From Streptomyces triticisoli (GTDB lineage Bacteria > Actinomycetota > Actinomycetes > Streptomycetales > Streptomycetaceae): a stretch of DNA of 64,000 nucleotides. The stretch is from NCBI RefSeq assembly GCF_003270085.1, contig NZ_QFDQ01000028.1, forward strand, positions 1 to 64,000, in the 5' to 3' direction. The position numbers and the translations under genes were made by a program. Shown here piece after piece: positions 7,704-16,857 of the stretch; the stretch's first letter is position 1, and every line of letters starts with the position of its first letter. The notes under the pieces are model-generated. The model worked only from the letters and a program-made list of their open reading frames with translations, did no database searches and was not told the DNA's origin.

Positions 7704-9344
7704 TCAGGCCTGACTCTCAGCCGCCTCGGCCTCCCGTTCACTCTCCTTCGCCGTTGCCGCCTGCCGCATGTGCCCCTCCTCGCCGAAGTACACCGACAGA
7801 CGCGACGTGTCCAGCTTCTTGCCGCCACGCCGCGCGGGTGCCACCTCCACGTAGCCGCCCGCGTTCAACAGCAAATCTCGCTTGCCGGCCATGTCCGAGC
7901 GCTTCCACTGCTCGGCGTGCGTCTCGCCGGTCGGCTCCGCCTTCATGCCGCCCGGCTTCGCCGTTCGCTGCTTTTCCTTCAGGGACGCAAGGCGGTCCTC
8001 CAGTTTGGTGTACTGCTCCGCGTACCGCCTCGAACCGTCGTCGCCCTTGAACAGGCCCCGGTCGTAGCGGTCCTTCTGCAAGTCGGCCAACGCTTCCTCA
8101 GCCTGCCTGATCTGCGGGCGGAAGTCCTCACCCACCTCATGGACCATCCGCATCACGGGAAGGTGCCCGTACTTCGTGAGGAACTGCTCGGTGACGTACT
8201 CCTCGGTGGTCACCCCCGCCACAGTCGGCCCGTAGCACTTCTCGCCCGGCTTCTCCTCCCCCTTGGCCGCCCGCTGGCGGTACTTCAGGGGGCCAATGCA
8301 CCGGTACCGAAGCTGACCGTTGCGCCCGCTGAAGGTGTACATGCGCTCGCCGCAGACTCCGCAGTGCATGATGCCGCGCAGCAGCGACGTCCCCTCCCGG
8401 CGCTTCTCACCGGGATTGGCCCGGCGCTCCAACTCATCCTGGAGCGCCTGCCAGGTGTCCGTGTCGAGGATCGGCGGTCGGTTGACCAGGGGCAGACCGT
8501 CCGTCCGCAGGATCGGCTTTCCGTCCTCGATGACCTGGCCGAGCAACTGGGGATTGCCCAGCAGGCTGCGCAGCGTCGTCGTGTACCACTGCTTGGAGTC
8601 GCTGCGCTTGCCCGTGGTCTGGCGTGAGGTGTGGCCGGGCGACGGGACGCCCTCCTTGTTGAGGTCGTTGATGATCTGCATGAGGGAGTCCTTGGCCAGG
8701 ACCCGTTCCACGATCTTCCTGATCGTCTTGGCCTCGTCCTTGTTGACCGCGAGGACCTTGCCCGCCCCGTTGGGATTGGGGACGACCATGTACCCGTACG
8801 GGACCCGACCGCCGGTGTAGCGACCCTCGCGGCGCAGGTGCTCATGCGCGCTGGACACCCGCATGCCGATGGTGTCGGATTCCAGCTCCGCAAAGACCGC
8901 GATGACCTTCGCCATGGCTCGCCCCATGGACGACGTGAGGTCGAGCGGCTCCGTAGCCGACGCGAGCGCGACGCCCTGGTGCTCGGCGAGTCGCATGATT
9001 TCCGCGAAGTCGACCGTCGAGCGTGCGAGCCGGTCGATCTTGAAGAACACGATCACGTCCAGCTCGGCGAGCCTGGTCAGAATGCGTTGCAGACCCGGCC
9101 GGTCGAGGCCCCGCGAGAAGCCGGAGACATCGATGTCTTCCTCGACAACTATGACGTCCCAGCCACGTGCCTCACACAGCGCCTCGCACGCCGTTCTCTG
9201 GCGCTCAGGAGAAGTCGTCTCGTCCGTTTCACGCGATAGGCGAACATAGATAGCGGCGCGCATCCCCGGCGCGTCGGCCGGTACGCCCTTCCGGCGCCGG
9301 GCACGGGGCATGGCCCGAGCCATGGCAGGTGTGGTGTCTGTCAC
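7704..9344 (-). CDS. large serine recombinase (integrase)
   Basis: About 546 residues from GTG 9344. The N-terminal resolvase domain has the catalytic serine in IYVRLSRETDE (Ser37), FFKIDRLARS and the AELESDTIGMR helix. A recombinase domain follows (GRVPYGYMVV), then a zinc-ribbon segment (CGVCGERMY and later Cys pairs), and a coiled-coil segment rich in Glu/Lys (QAEEALADLQKDRYD, YTKLEDRLASLKEKQ) typical of phage-type large serine integrases. It integrates or excises DNA between attP and attB and usually needs only a directionality factor. The start could instead be ATG 9323 or a later ATG at 9263. Its start lies 28 bp from the divergent helicase start. Confidence 0.92.
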   Translation of the reverse strand: MTDTTPAMARAMPRARRRKGVPADAPGMRAAIYVRLSRETDETTSPERQRTACEALCEARGWDVIVVEEDIDVSGFSRGLDRPGLQRILTRLAELDVIVFFKIDRLARSTVDFAEIMRLAEHQGVALASATEPLDLTSSMGRAMAKVIAVFAELESDTIGMRVSSAHEHLRREGRYTGGRVPYGYMVVPNPNGAGKVLAVNKDEAKTIRKIVERVLAKDSLMQIINDLNKEGVPSPGHTSRQTTGKRSDSKQWYTTTLRSLLGNPQLLGQVIEDGKPILRTDGLPLVNRPPILDTDTWQALQDELERRANPGEKRREGTSLLRGIMHCGVCGERMYTFSGRNGQLRYRCIGPLKYRQRAAKGEEKPGEKCYGPTVAGVTTEEYVTEQFLTKYGHLPVMRMVHEVGEDFRPQIRQAEEALADLQKDRYDRGLFKGDDGSRRYAEQYTKLEDRLASLKEKQRTAKPGGMKAEPTGETHAEQWKRSDMAGKRDLLLNAGGYVEVAPARRGGKKLDTSRLSVYFGEEGHMRQAATAKESEREAEAAESQA

Positions 9345-9372
9345 GGTGACAATCCTATCCGCGGAGGTATGC

Positions 9373-11016
9373 GTGTCCTGCCTGATCGTCCAGTCCGACA
9401 AGACCCTGCTGCTCGAGGTCGACCACGAGCAGGCCGACGACTGCCGTCGGGCCATCGCGCCGTTCGCCGAGCTGGAGCGGGCGCCCGAGCACATCCACAC
9501 CTACCGGGTCACCCCGCTCGGCCTGTGGAACGCGCGCGCCGCCGGGCACGACGCCGAGCAGGTCGTCGACGCGCTCGTGCAGTACAGCCGCTACCCCGTG
9601 CCGCACGCGCTGCTCGTCGACATCGCCGACACGATGGACCGCTACGGGCGGCTGACCCTCAGCAAGCATCCGGCGCACGGCCTGGTCCTGACCACCACTG
9701 ACCGGCCGGTCCTGGAGGAGGTGCTGAAGTCCCGGCGGATCACCCCGCTGGTCGGCGCCCGCATCGACCCGGACACCGTGGCCGTGCACCCCTCCGAGCG
9801 CGGGCAGATCAAGCAGGTGCTGCTGAAGCTGGGCTGGCCGGCCGAGGACCTGGCGGGTTACGTCGACGGCGAGGCGCACCCGATCGAGTTGCGCGAGGAC
9901 GGCTGGGCGCTGCGGCCCTACCAGAAGCAGGCCGTGGAGAACTTCTGGCACGGCGGCAGCGGAGTGGTCGTCCTGCCCTGTGGGGCGGGCAAGACGCTGG
10001 TCGGCGCGGGATCGATGGCGCAGGCGAAGTCCACCACCCTGATCCTGGTCACGAACACCGTCTCCGCCCGGCAGTGGAAGCACGAGCTGGTGCGGCGGAC
10101 CTCGCTGACCGAGGACGAGATCGGCGAATACAGCGGGAGCCGGAAGGAGATCCGCCCGGTCACCATCGCGACGTACCAGGTCCTCACCACCAGGCGGAAG
10201 GGGATCTACCCGCACCTGGAGCTGTTCGACTCCCGGGACTGGGGGCTGATCGTCTACGACGAGGTGCACCTGCTGCCGGCGCCGGTCTTCAAGTTCACCG
10301 CGGACCTGCAGGCCCGGCGGCGCCTCGGGCTGACCGCGACCCTGGTGCGGGAGGACGGCCGCGAGTCGGACGTGTTCTCCCTGATCGGGCCGAAGCGGTT
10401 CGACGCGCCCTGGAAGGAGATCGAGGCGCAGGGCCACATCGCGCCCGCCGACTGCGTCGAGGTCCGGGTGAACCTGACGGACTCCGAGCGGCTGGCGTAC
10501 GCCACCGCCGAGACGGAGGAGAAGTACCGCTTCTGCGCGACCACCGCGACCAAGCGGAAGGTCACGGAGGCGCTCGTCCGCCGTTTCGCCGGGCAGCAGA
10601 CCCTGGTCATCGGCCAGTACATCGACCAGCTCGACGAGCTGGGCGAGCACCTGAACGCCCCGGTGATCAAGGGCGAGACGTCCAACGCGCAGCGGGAGAA
10701 GCTCTTCGACGCCTTCCGTGAGGGCGAGATCAGCGTGCTGGTGGTGTCGAAGGTCGCGAACTTCTCCGTCGACCTGCCGGAGGCCACCGTCGCCATCCAG
10801 GTCTCGGGCACCTTCGGCTCCCGCCAGGAGGAGGCCCAGCGCCTCGGCCGGGTGCTGCGCCCGAAGGCCGACGGCCACCAGGCCCACTTCTACTCGGTGG
10901 TCGCCCGCGACACCATCGACCAGGACTTCGCCGCCCACCGCCAGCGCTTCCTGGCCGAACAGGGCTACGCCTACCGGATCATGGACGCCGACGAGCTGCT
11001 GGCGGAGGAGGCCTGA
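9373..11016 (+). CDS. XPB/Ssl2-type DNA helicase (superfamily 2)
   Basis: 547 residues. The start chosen is GTG 9373, with GGAGG at 9363-9367. Walker A is LPCGAGKTLVG (about 200-210) and the DEAH-type box reads VYDEVHLLP (about 294-302), followed by GLTATLVREDGRE and the C-terminal SGTFGSRQEEAQRLGR motif VI. It is a 3'-5' helicase related to the TFIIH subunit XPB and thought to act in repair or transcription. The body matches the Streptomyces family closely, but the first residues (MSCLIVQSDK) differ from the MNGPLIVQSDK start I recall, consistent with the 5' end having been replaced by integration next door. It converges with and overlaps the GT87 gene by 46 bp. Confidence 0.92.
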   Translation: MSCLIVQSDKTLLLEVDHEQADDCRRAIAPFAELERAPEHIHTYRVTPLGLWNARAAGHDAEQVVDALVQYSRYPVPHALLVDIADTMDRYGRLTLSKHPAHGLVLTTTDRPVLEEVLKSRRITPLVGARIDPDTVAVHPSERGQIKQVLLKLGWPAEDLAGYVDGEAHPIELREDGWALRPYQKQAVENFWHGGSGVVVLPCGAGKTLVGAGSMAQAKSTTLILVTNTVSARQWKHELVRRTSLTEDEIGEYSGSRKEIRPVTIATYQVLTTRRKGIYPHLELFDSRDWGLIVYDEVHLLPAPVFKFTADLQARRRLGLTATLVREDGRESDVFSLIGPKRFDAPWKEIEAQGHIAPADCVEVRVNLTDSERLAYATAETEEKYRFCATTATKRKVTEALVRRFAGQQTLVIGQYIDQLDELGEHLNAPVIKGETSNAQREKLFDAFREGEISVLVVSKVANFSVDLPEATVAIQVSGTFGSRQEEAQRLGRVLRPKADGHQAHFYSVVARDTIDQDFAAHRQRFLAEQGYAYRIMDADELLAEEA

Positions 11017-12197
11017 CCGGACCGTGTACGGCCGGGCCCGTGCCGGTGGTGCTCCAGCGCGGCCACCGCCAGCAGGGCCAGCACCAGCAGGGCGTAGGGC
11101 GAGGCCAGGGGCTGCTGCCACCAGGGCAGGTGCAGCTCCAGGCCCTTGCGGGGGACCAGCCACATGGTGCGGGTGGTGAAGAGGACGGCGGTGAGCGCCG
11201 CCCGGAGGCGGTGGCCCTCGGCCAGGAGTACGGCGATCAGCGGGACGCACCACACCCAGTGGTGGGACCAGCTGATCGGTGAGACGAGCAGCGCGGTCAG
11301 CCCGGTCAGCAGCACGCCCCACCGCTCGCGCGGCGCCCGGCACGCGAGCCACAGGCCGACGGCGCCCACCACGACGGCGGGCAGCACCCAGGCCGGGCCG
11401 GGTGACGGCTCCCGCAGCACGCGGGCGACCAGGCCCTGCAGCGACTGGTTGGCGGTGATCCACGGCTTGCCCACCCGGTCGGTGTCGAAGAGGTGGCGGG
11501 TCCAGTAGTCGACACTGGCCGCGGGCAGGGCGAGCGCGCCGACGGCGACGGTGGCGGCGAAGGCGGCCGTCGCGGTGGCCGCCTCGCGCACGCGCCCCCG
11601 GAACAGCAGGTACAGGACGAAGAGCCCCGGGGTGAGCTTGATGCCGGCCGCGACCCCGATCAGCGCCCCCTTGCCGCGGGCGCCGGGCGGCCGGGTGAGG
11701 TCCCACAGGACCAGGCAGGCGATCGCGAGGTTGATCTGCCCGTACACGAAGGTCTGGAAGACCGGTTCGAGCCAGACGGCGAGCGCGGTCCCCGTACACA
11801 CCAGGGGAAGTCCGGCCCGGCGTCCGGCGAGCCGGGCGGAGAGGCGGACGAGCCAGGCGAGCAGGAGCGCGTTGCCCGCGCAGAACGCCACCTTCAGGGC
11901 CGGGACCGGCAGCCACACCGTCGGCACGAACAGCAGGGCCGCGAACGGCGGGTAGGTGGCCGGCAGCCGTCCCTCCGTGACCGTGAAGCCGTACAGGTCA
12001 CGGCCGTGGACGACGGCAGCGCCCTCCGCCTGGTAGACCACCGCGTCGGGCATCGCGATGTCCAGGGCGGTGAACAGGGCCGCGAGGGCGGCGAAGGAGA
12101 GGGCGAGGAGTACGAGGGCGGGGGCGGCGTGTGCCGCGTGTGCCGCACGTACTGCGCGTACTGCGCGCGACCGGAGGGCCACCGTCCGTTCTGTCAC
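10971..12197 (-). CDS. GT87-family (DUF2029) membrane mannosyltransferase-like protein
   Basis: 408 residues and strongly hydrophobic, with about ten membrane segments. Family features: an N-terminal helix followed by a loop with DLYGFTVTEGRLPATYPPFA, QTFVYGQINLAI, GIKLTPGLFVLYLLF, and WITANQSLQG. These match the polyprenol-phosphate-mannose-dependent mannosyltransferases (PimE-like) that build glycolipids or lipoglycans outside the membrane. The start is GTG 12197. The N-terminal coding region (about 12120-12165) is internally repetitive (VRAVRAAHAAHAA). The 3' end overlaps the convergent helicase gene by 46 bp. The exact acceptor is unknown. Confidence 0.8.
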   Translation of the reverse strand: MTERTVALRSRAVRAVRAAHAAHAAPALVLLALSFAALAALFTALDIAMPDAVVYQAEGAAVVHGRDLYGFTVTEGRLPATYPPFAALLFVPTVWLPVPALKVAFCAGNALLLAWLVRLSARLAGRRAGLPLVCTGTALAVWLEPVFQTFVYGQINLAIACLVLWDLTRPPGARGKGALIGVAAGIKLTPGLFVLYLLFRGRVREAATATAAFAATVAVGALALPAASVDYWTRHLFDTDRVGKPWITANQSLQGLVARVLREPSPGPAWVLPAVVVGAVGLWLACRAPRERWGVLLTGLTALLVSPISWSHHWVWCVPLIAVLLAEGHRLRAALTAVLFTTRTMWLVPRKGLELHLPWWQQPLASPYALLVLALLAVAALEHHRHGPGRTRSGQASSASSSSASMIR

Positions 12198-12214
12198 GGG
12201 CCGACCCTAGTAGG

Positions 12215-12406
12215 TCATTTGCGGCGTGTGCCCGCCTCCTCGCCGTACTCGCCGAGGATGAGGACGTCGAACACGGCGCCCGCGAACACCTTGACGGCGT
12301 GCAGGGCGTCGCCCAGGCGGTGCTGACGGCTGCCCTGCACGGCGGTGGCGCCGACCGGGCGAGCGGCGTGGGCCGGGTGGGCTGGATGGGTGACTGCTGC
12401 GCTCAT
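12215..12406 (-). CDS. small conserved hypothetical protein
   Basis: 63 residues. The C-terminal half (HRLGDALHAVKVFAGAVFDV then LILGEYGEEAGTRRK) resembles a small conserved Streptomyces protein recalled with ending VVLGEYAEEAGVRRR. The N-terminal third is repetitive (VTHPAHPAHAA) and probably variable. Read on the minus strand it lies upstream of the mannosyltransferase-like gene, 17 bases away, and is divergent from the HelD-like gene. Function unknown. Confidence 0.6.
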   Translation of the reverse strand: MSAAVTHPAHPAHAARPVGATAVQGSRQHRLGDALHAVKVFAGAVFDVLILGEYGEEAGTRRK

Positions 12407-12734
12407 GGCTCAAAGGGGGATGGGGGACACAAGGCGGGCCTCGGTCCTCGAAGCCGGCCTCCTTGCCGCCCGCGTACCCCTTCCGGAGGGGCGGCACCCC
12501 TTGTCCGGCGCCCGGAAAACCGGTTGGCCTCCGCCCGCCCCGCCGCCCTAGAATCCACCCCCTTGCCCGCCTCCCCCGCGGAGCTCCCGCCCCTCACCCA
12601 CCACCACCCTCAATCGTGGCCCTTCGGGCCGCCGCGCCATCCGTCCGGACGGAAACCGGCCGGCAGATCCCGCCGCGCACGGCACCGCCACACGGCGCAC
12701 CCGCCTGTCCCGTAGGCCTTCCGGAGGCACCCCC
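12407..12734. other. intergenic region before the HelD-like gene
   Basis: 328 bp between divergent genes. It must carry the promoters of both, but no clear -35/-10 pair or operator is recognised. The only clear signal is the Shine-Dalgarno GGAGG at 12723-12727. Confidence 0.4.
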
Positions 12735-14819
12735 TTGACCCCGTCGCCGTCCTCACCCGCGCCCGCCGACCCCGCCCGCCTCGCCCAGCCCGCCGACGAC
12801 CCCCTCGCCCGCGAGCGCTCCCACCTGTCCGCCTCCCGCGCCGCGCTGCGCGCCATGCGCGAGGACGTGGAGTCGCTCGACATCCGCGACGTCACCGCGA
12901 ACTGGGTCAACGCCGAGGTCCTCGCCCGCCAGATCGACGAGCGCGTCAAGGCGCTGGCCGACCTCGGCGACACCCCGCTGTTCTTCGGACGGCTCGACTA
13001 CCTGCACGCGCCGGGCGCGGACCGGGCCGAGGGGGCGGACGGGGAGAAGTTCTACATCGGGCGTCGGCACGTGCACGACGCCGACGGCGACCCCATGGTC
13101 ATCGACTGGCGCGCACCGGTCTCGCAGCCGTTCTACCGGGCGTCCAGGAAGGACCCCATGGACATCGCGCTGCGCCGCCGCTTCGGCTACACCGGCGGCG
13201 ACCTCACGGCGTACGAGGACGAGCACCTGTCCGACCCGGCCGAGGCGGCGACCGCCGGCAGGCTGCTCCAGCAGGAGATCGAGCGCCCGCGCGTGGGCCC
13301 GATGCGCGACATCGTGGCGACCATCCAGCCCGAGCAGGACGAGATCGTACGGTCCGGCCTGTCCGGCACCGTCTGCGTCCAGGGCGGCCCCGGCACCGGA
13401 AAGACCGCCGTCGGCCTGCACCGGGTCGCCTACCTCCTCTACGCCCACCGCGAGCGGCTGGCCCGCACCGGCACCCTCGTCATCGGACCGAACCGGTCCT
13501 TCCTGCACTACATCGAGCAGGTGCTGCCCGCACTCGGCGAGTTGGCGGTCCGGCAGGCCACGGTCGACGACCTGGTGACCCACGTGGAGGTGCGCGCCAC
13601 GGACGACGCGGCCGCCGCGACCGTCAAGGGCGACGCACGGATGGCCGAGGTGCTGCGCAGAGCCCTGTACTCCCACGTGACGATGCCCACCGAACCGGTC
13701 GTGGTGGTGCGCGGCTCGCGCCGCTGGCGCATCCCGGCGTACGAAGTGGAGGACATGGTCCGCGAGTTGCTGGACCGCGACATCCGCTACGGCGCCGCCC
13801 GCGAGGCCCTGCCGCAGCGGATCGCGCACGCCGTGCTGGTGCGGATGGAGCGGGCGGGCGAGGCCCCCGACGACCGCGTGCAGGACGCGGTGGCCCGCAA
13901 CTCCGCGGTGAAGGCCGCCGTCAAGGCGATCTGGCCCCCGGTCGACCCGGCGAAACTCGTCCTGCGGCTGCTGACGGACGCGGACTTCCTGGCCGCGCAC
14001 GCCGACGGGATCCTCACCGAGGAGGAACGGAAGACGATCCTGTGGGCGAGGCCCGTACGGTCGGTGAGGTCCGCCAAGTGGTCCGCGGCGGACGCGGTGC
14101 TGATCGACGAGGCGACCGACCTGACGGAGCGCACGCCCTCCCTCGGGCACGTGGTCCTCGACGAGGCGCAGGACCTGTCCCCCATGCAGTACCGCGCGGT
14201 CGGCCGGCGCTGCACCACCGGCTCCGCGACCGTCCTCGGCGACCTCGCCCAGGGCACCACCCCCTGGGCGACCCGCACCTGGGAGGAGGCCCTGGCCCAC
14301 CTGGGCAAGTCCGACGCCGTGATCGAGGAACTGACGGCGGGCTTCCGCGTACCGACGGACGTCATCGCCTACGCCTCCCGCCTCCTGCCGCACATCGCCC
14401 CCGGCCTGACCCCGGTCGCCTCGATCCGCGAGAACCCGGGCTTCTTCGAGGTCCGTACGACCGCCGGGGACGCCGAAGTGGTCGCCGCCTGCGAGGAGTC
14501 GCTGCGCCACGAGGGCTCGGTCGCCCTGATCGCCGCCGACCCCCGCGTCCCGGCCCTCGCCGAGGCACTGACGGCGGCCGGCCTGCCGTACCTGTCCCCG
14601 GGGGAGGAGACGACGGCGCGGGCCCGCCTCACCCTGGTCCCGGCCTCTCTCGCCAAGGGCCTGGAGTACGACTACGTGGTCCTCGACGAACCCCGGGCCG
14701 TGGTCGACGCCGAACCCGACGAACGCACCGGCCTGCGCCGCCTGTACGTGTCCCTGACGCGAGCGGTCTCGGGCCTGACCATCACCCACACGGCTCCGCT
14801 GCCGCCTCAGCTGTCCTGA
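12735..14819 (+). CDS. helD: HelD-like superfamily 1 helicase
   Basis: 694 residues. An N-terminal helical region (ERSHLSASRAALRAMREDVE, about 28-75) is followed by FFGRLDY and FYIGRRHVHD-DPMVIDWRAP, the signature of HelD-type enzymes. Walker A GGPGTGKT is at about 216-223 and the DEAQDLSPMQ motif at about 474-483. The C-terminal segment KGLEYDYVVLDEP and LYVSLTRA are UvrD/Rep-like motifs V and VI. HelD binds RNA polymerase and helps release stalled or post-termination complexes. The start is TTG 12735 with GGAGG 7 bases upstream. The 3' end overlaps the convergent protease gene by 13 bp. Confidence 0.88.
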   Translation: MTPSPSSPAPADPARLAQPADDPLARERSHLSASRAALRAMREDVESLDIRDVTANWVNAEVLARQIDERVKALADLGDTPLFFGRLDYLHAPGADRAEGADGEKFYIGRRHVHDADGDPMVIDWRAPVSQPFYRASRKDPMDIALRRRFGYTGGDLTAYEDEHLSDPAEAATAGRLLQQEIERPRVGPMRDIVATIQPEQDEIVRSGLSGTVCVQGGPGTGKTAVGLHRVAYLLYAHRERLARTGTLVIGPNRSFLHYIEQVLPALGELAVRQATVDDLVTHVEVRATDDAAAATVKGDARMAEVLRRALYSHVTMPTEPVVVVRGSRRWRIPAYEVEDMVRELLDRDIRYGAAREALPQRIAHAVLVRMERAGEAPDDRVQDAVARNSAVKAAVKAIWPPVDPAKLVLRLLTDADFLAAHADGILTEEERKTILWARPVRSVRSAKWSAADAVLIDEATDLTERTPSLGHVVLDEAQDLSPMQYRAVGRRCTTGSATVLGDLAQGTTPWATRTWEEALAHLGKSDAVIEELTAGFRVPTDVIAYASRLLPHIAPGLTPVASIRENPGFFEVRTTAGDAEVVAACEESLRHEGSVALIAADPRVPALAEALTAAGLPYLSPGEETTARARLTLVPASLAKGLEYDYVVLDEPRAVVDAEPDERTGLRRLYVSLTRAVSGLTITHTAPLPPQLS

Positions 14820-16000
14820 ACTCCGCTGGGCTGGTGCGGCGGTTGCTCGCCGTGGCCGCGCCCGCCCGCGTCGGGCGCGCCCGCGGTCGAGGGCGGCGTT
14901 CCGTACGGCCCGTGCGTGCTCTGCGGTTGCGGGTACGGCCCGTAGGGGTGTGGTTGTGAGTACGGCCCGTACGGTCCCTGCGGCTGTGCGTACGGCCTGT
15001 AGGGGTGCGGCTGCGGGTACGGCCCGTACGGACCCCAGGGTTGCGGGTACGGCAGGTGGGGTGCGGCCGGTGCGGGGGGCGGGGGAGAGACGTTCCGCGG
15101 AGCGTGGCGCCGGGCCAGCCACAGCACGATCAGGGCGTAGACCAGGATCACCGGCACGTCGACGGCGACCAGTTGCCAGGGGGCGTCGGCCGCCGTCTCG
15201 TCGGACGCCAGACCGTCCACGACCGCGGCGGACAGCCCGAAGGCCAGCAGGTTGTTCACCACGTGCAGGGCGACGGACGCCTCAAGACCGCCCGTACGGA
15301 TGGTCAGCCACCCCGCCACCAGGCCGAAGACCAGGAGGTCGGCGAACCCCCAGGGGGTGCCCCAGCCGTGGGCGGCCGCGAAGAGCGCCGCCTGCGGCAG
15401 CACCACGACCCACGGGGAGCGGGCGAAGGCCCCTGCCGCCTGCAGCAGCCAGCCCCGGAAGACGTACTCCTCCGCCGCCGACTGCAGCGGCACGAGGACG
15501 GCCAGCATGACCAGGGAGACGAGGAACGTCCCCCACCCCACCCACACGCCGTCCGCTTCGGAGCCGCTCCGGTCGTCCGGCAGGAAGAACGCGACCACCG
15601 TCAACAGCACCATGGCGGGCACGGCGGCCAGGAGGCACCGGGCCAGCCATCGCCAACGCAGCCGCCCGGTGACCGACGACACCGTGCCGACCGGACGCCG
15701 GCCCACCCAGCGCACGACCAGCAGGACCAGCAGCAGGTCCAGGGCTATGACCGCCAGGTCCAGTGCCGTGCCCAGAGCCGGGCCGAAATCGACTTCGCCG
15801 TCCGGCAGTTCCGGGTAACCGGCGATCCTCCCGAGCACGTCGGCGAGGACGTAGAAGAAGACTGCGGCCAGGACCGACCCGAAGAGCAGCACCAGGGTGC
15901 CGAGCAGCGGCCGCCACCAGCGGTGGTGAGGGGTGTACCGGGCCAGGCGGTGATACGGAAGCCCGGGGAGGTCAGGGGATGTTGCTGTCATGGACGACAT
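14807..16000 (-). CDS. CPBP (CAAX) intramembrane metalloprotease with Pro/Tyr/Gln-rich tail
   Basis: About 397 residues and eight or so membrane segments. The three CPBP motifs are present: AAEEYVFRG (EExxxR), LFAAAHG (FxxxH) and LHVVNN (HxxxN). These proteases cleave within membranes; bacterial members serve in immunity to bacteriocins or in protein processing. The substrate here is unknown. The last 100 residues are a low-complexity cytoplasmic tail of PYPQPHPYRPY and GPYGPYSQP repeats. The start is ATG 16000 or 15991; neither has a strong ribosome-binding site. The reading frame stays open far upstream because of G+C bias, through the CutC gene region, and that part is not coding. Confidence 0.85.
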   Translation of the reverse strand: MSSMTATSPDLPGLPYHRLARYTPHHRWWRPLLGTLVLLFGSVLAAVFFYVLADVLGRIAGYPELPDGEVDFGPALGTALDLAVIALDLLLVLLVVRWVGRRPVGTVSSVTGRLRWRWLARCLLAAVPAMVLLTVVAFFLPDDRSGSEADGVWVGWGTFLVSLVMLAVLVPLQSAAEEYVFRGWLLQAAGAFARSPWVVVLPQAALFAAAHGWGTPWGFADLLVFGLVAGWLTIRTGGLEASVALHVVNNLLAFGLSAAVVDGLASDETAADAPWQLVAVDVPVILVYALIVLWLARRHAPRNVSPPPPAPAAPHLPYPQPWGPYGPYPQPHPYRPYAQPQGPYGPYSQPHPYGPYPQPQSTHGPYGTPPSTAGAPDAGGRGHGEQPPHQPSGVQDS

Positions 16001-16032
16001 CGTGCCTGGCCGGAATGGGTCAGGCGTACGAA

Positions 16033-16767
16033 TTACCCGGCCCCGGCCCCGGCCACGGCCCCGGCCCCGGCCCCGTCCAGCGTCGCGCGCCACCGTGCGA
16101 CCGCCGCGACGGAGACCGGTCCGTCCCAGCCGCCGGGACGGGCGGCACCGCCGATGTGGAAGGCGTCGATCCCGGCGGCGAGCAGCTCCGGAACATGGTC
16201 GAGCCGCAGCCCGCCGCCGGCCATGATCCGCTGCTCGTACCCGGGTTGCCCGCTCCGCGCGGCCTCCGCGACCAGTACGGGAAGCCCGTCGTCCACGCCC
16301 CCCGCGGCACCCGCCGTCAAATACGTGTCGAGCCCGGACAGGCCGTCCAACTGCTTGCGCAGCGCGTCCCGGTCGGCGGCACGGTCGATCGCCCGGTGGA
16401 AGGTCCACGGACACCCGTCCAGCGCGGCGGCCACCCGCTCGACGGCCCCCAGGTCCACCCCGCCCTCCTCGTCCAGGAACCCGAGCACGAACTCCTCGGC
16501 ACCGGCCGCCCGCAGCTCGCCCGCGACCCGGGCCAGCCGGGCCGGCCCCCCGGCACCCCCCGCGGAGAACCCGTCCGCGAGCCGCAGCATCACGCGCAGC
16601 GGAATGTCGACGGCGACACGGATCGCGGCGACGGTCACGGCCGGCGGGGTGAGCCCGTCTGCCGCCATGTCGGTGACCAGCTCGAGACGGTCCGCGCCTC
16701 CGGCCTGGGCGGCGACCGCGTCCTCGACATCGAGGGCGATCACCTCCAGGACTGCACGCATGCTCAT
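16033..16767 (-). CDS. cutC: CutC family protein
   Basis: 244 residues, TIM-barrel CutC family: AVLEVIALDVEDAVAAQAGGADRLEL at the start, VMLRLADGFSAGG, GFLDEEGGVDL, TFHRAIDRAAD, and IMAGGGLRLDHVPELL. CutC was linked to copper homeostasis in E. coli, though the biochemical role is still uncertain. Length is near the family norm. The C-terminus ends in a Gly/Ala repeat encoded by a 6-bp GGCCCC/GGCCAC repeat at about 16037-16078, probably slippage-prone and dispensable. It lies 32 bp upstream of the CPBP gene on the same strand. Confidence 0.88.
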   Translation of the reverse strand: MSMRAVLEVIALDVEDAVAAQAGGADRLELVTDMAADGLTPPAVTVAAIRVAVDIPLRVMLRLADGFSAGGAGGPARLARVAGELRAAGAEEFVLGFLDEEGGVDLGAVERVAAALDGCPWTFHRAIDRAADRDALRKQLDGLSGLDTYLTAGAAGGVDDGLPVLVAEAARSGQPGYEQRIMAGGGLRLDHVPELLAAGIDAFHIGGAARPGGWDGPVSVAAVARWRATLDGAGAGAVAGAGAG

Positions 16768-16857
16768 AGGACCCCTTTCCTCGGTTTCCCCCTGGAACGG
16801 ACAGGTCTAGTCCAATCTCAGGGTACGCCGGTCGGGAGGCCCACGGCCGAGAACCGG

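Larger units (their letters stand above)
1..9372. mobile_element. right part of a probable integrative element inserted at the XPB helicase gene
   Basis: Seen: a large serine recombinase gene (7704-9344) ends the block and diverges from the helicase gene, with 28 bp between the two starts. Left of it lie typical accessory genes: an HTH regulator, a Nudix hydrolase, a kinase-like protein and a caspase operon. The operon at 282-3473 has stretches well below the neighbouring G+C (2521-2580 is about 35% G+C). Known: large serine recombinases usually sit beside their own attachment site, and actinomycete integrative elements often carry Nudix and HTH genes. Inferred: the right attachment half-site lies within about 9345-9372. 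The left end is not recognised and probably lies outside the window, so the extent is a guess. No replication, transfer or phage structural genes are visible. Confidence 0.5.
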
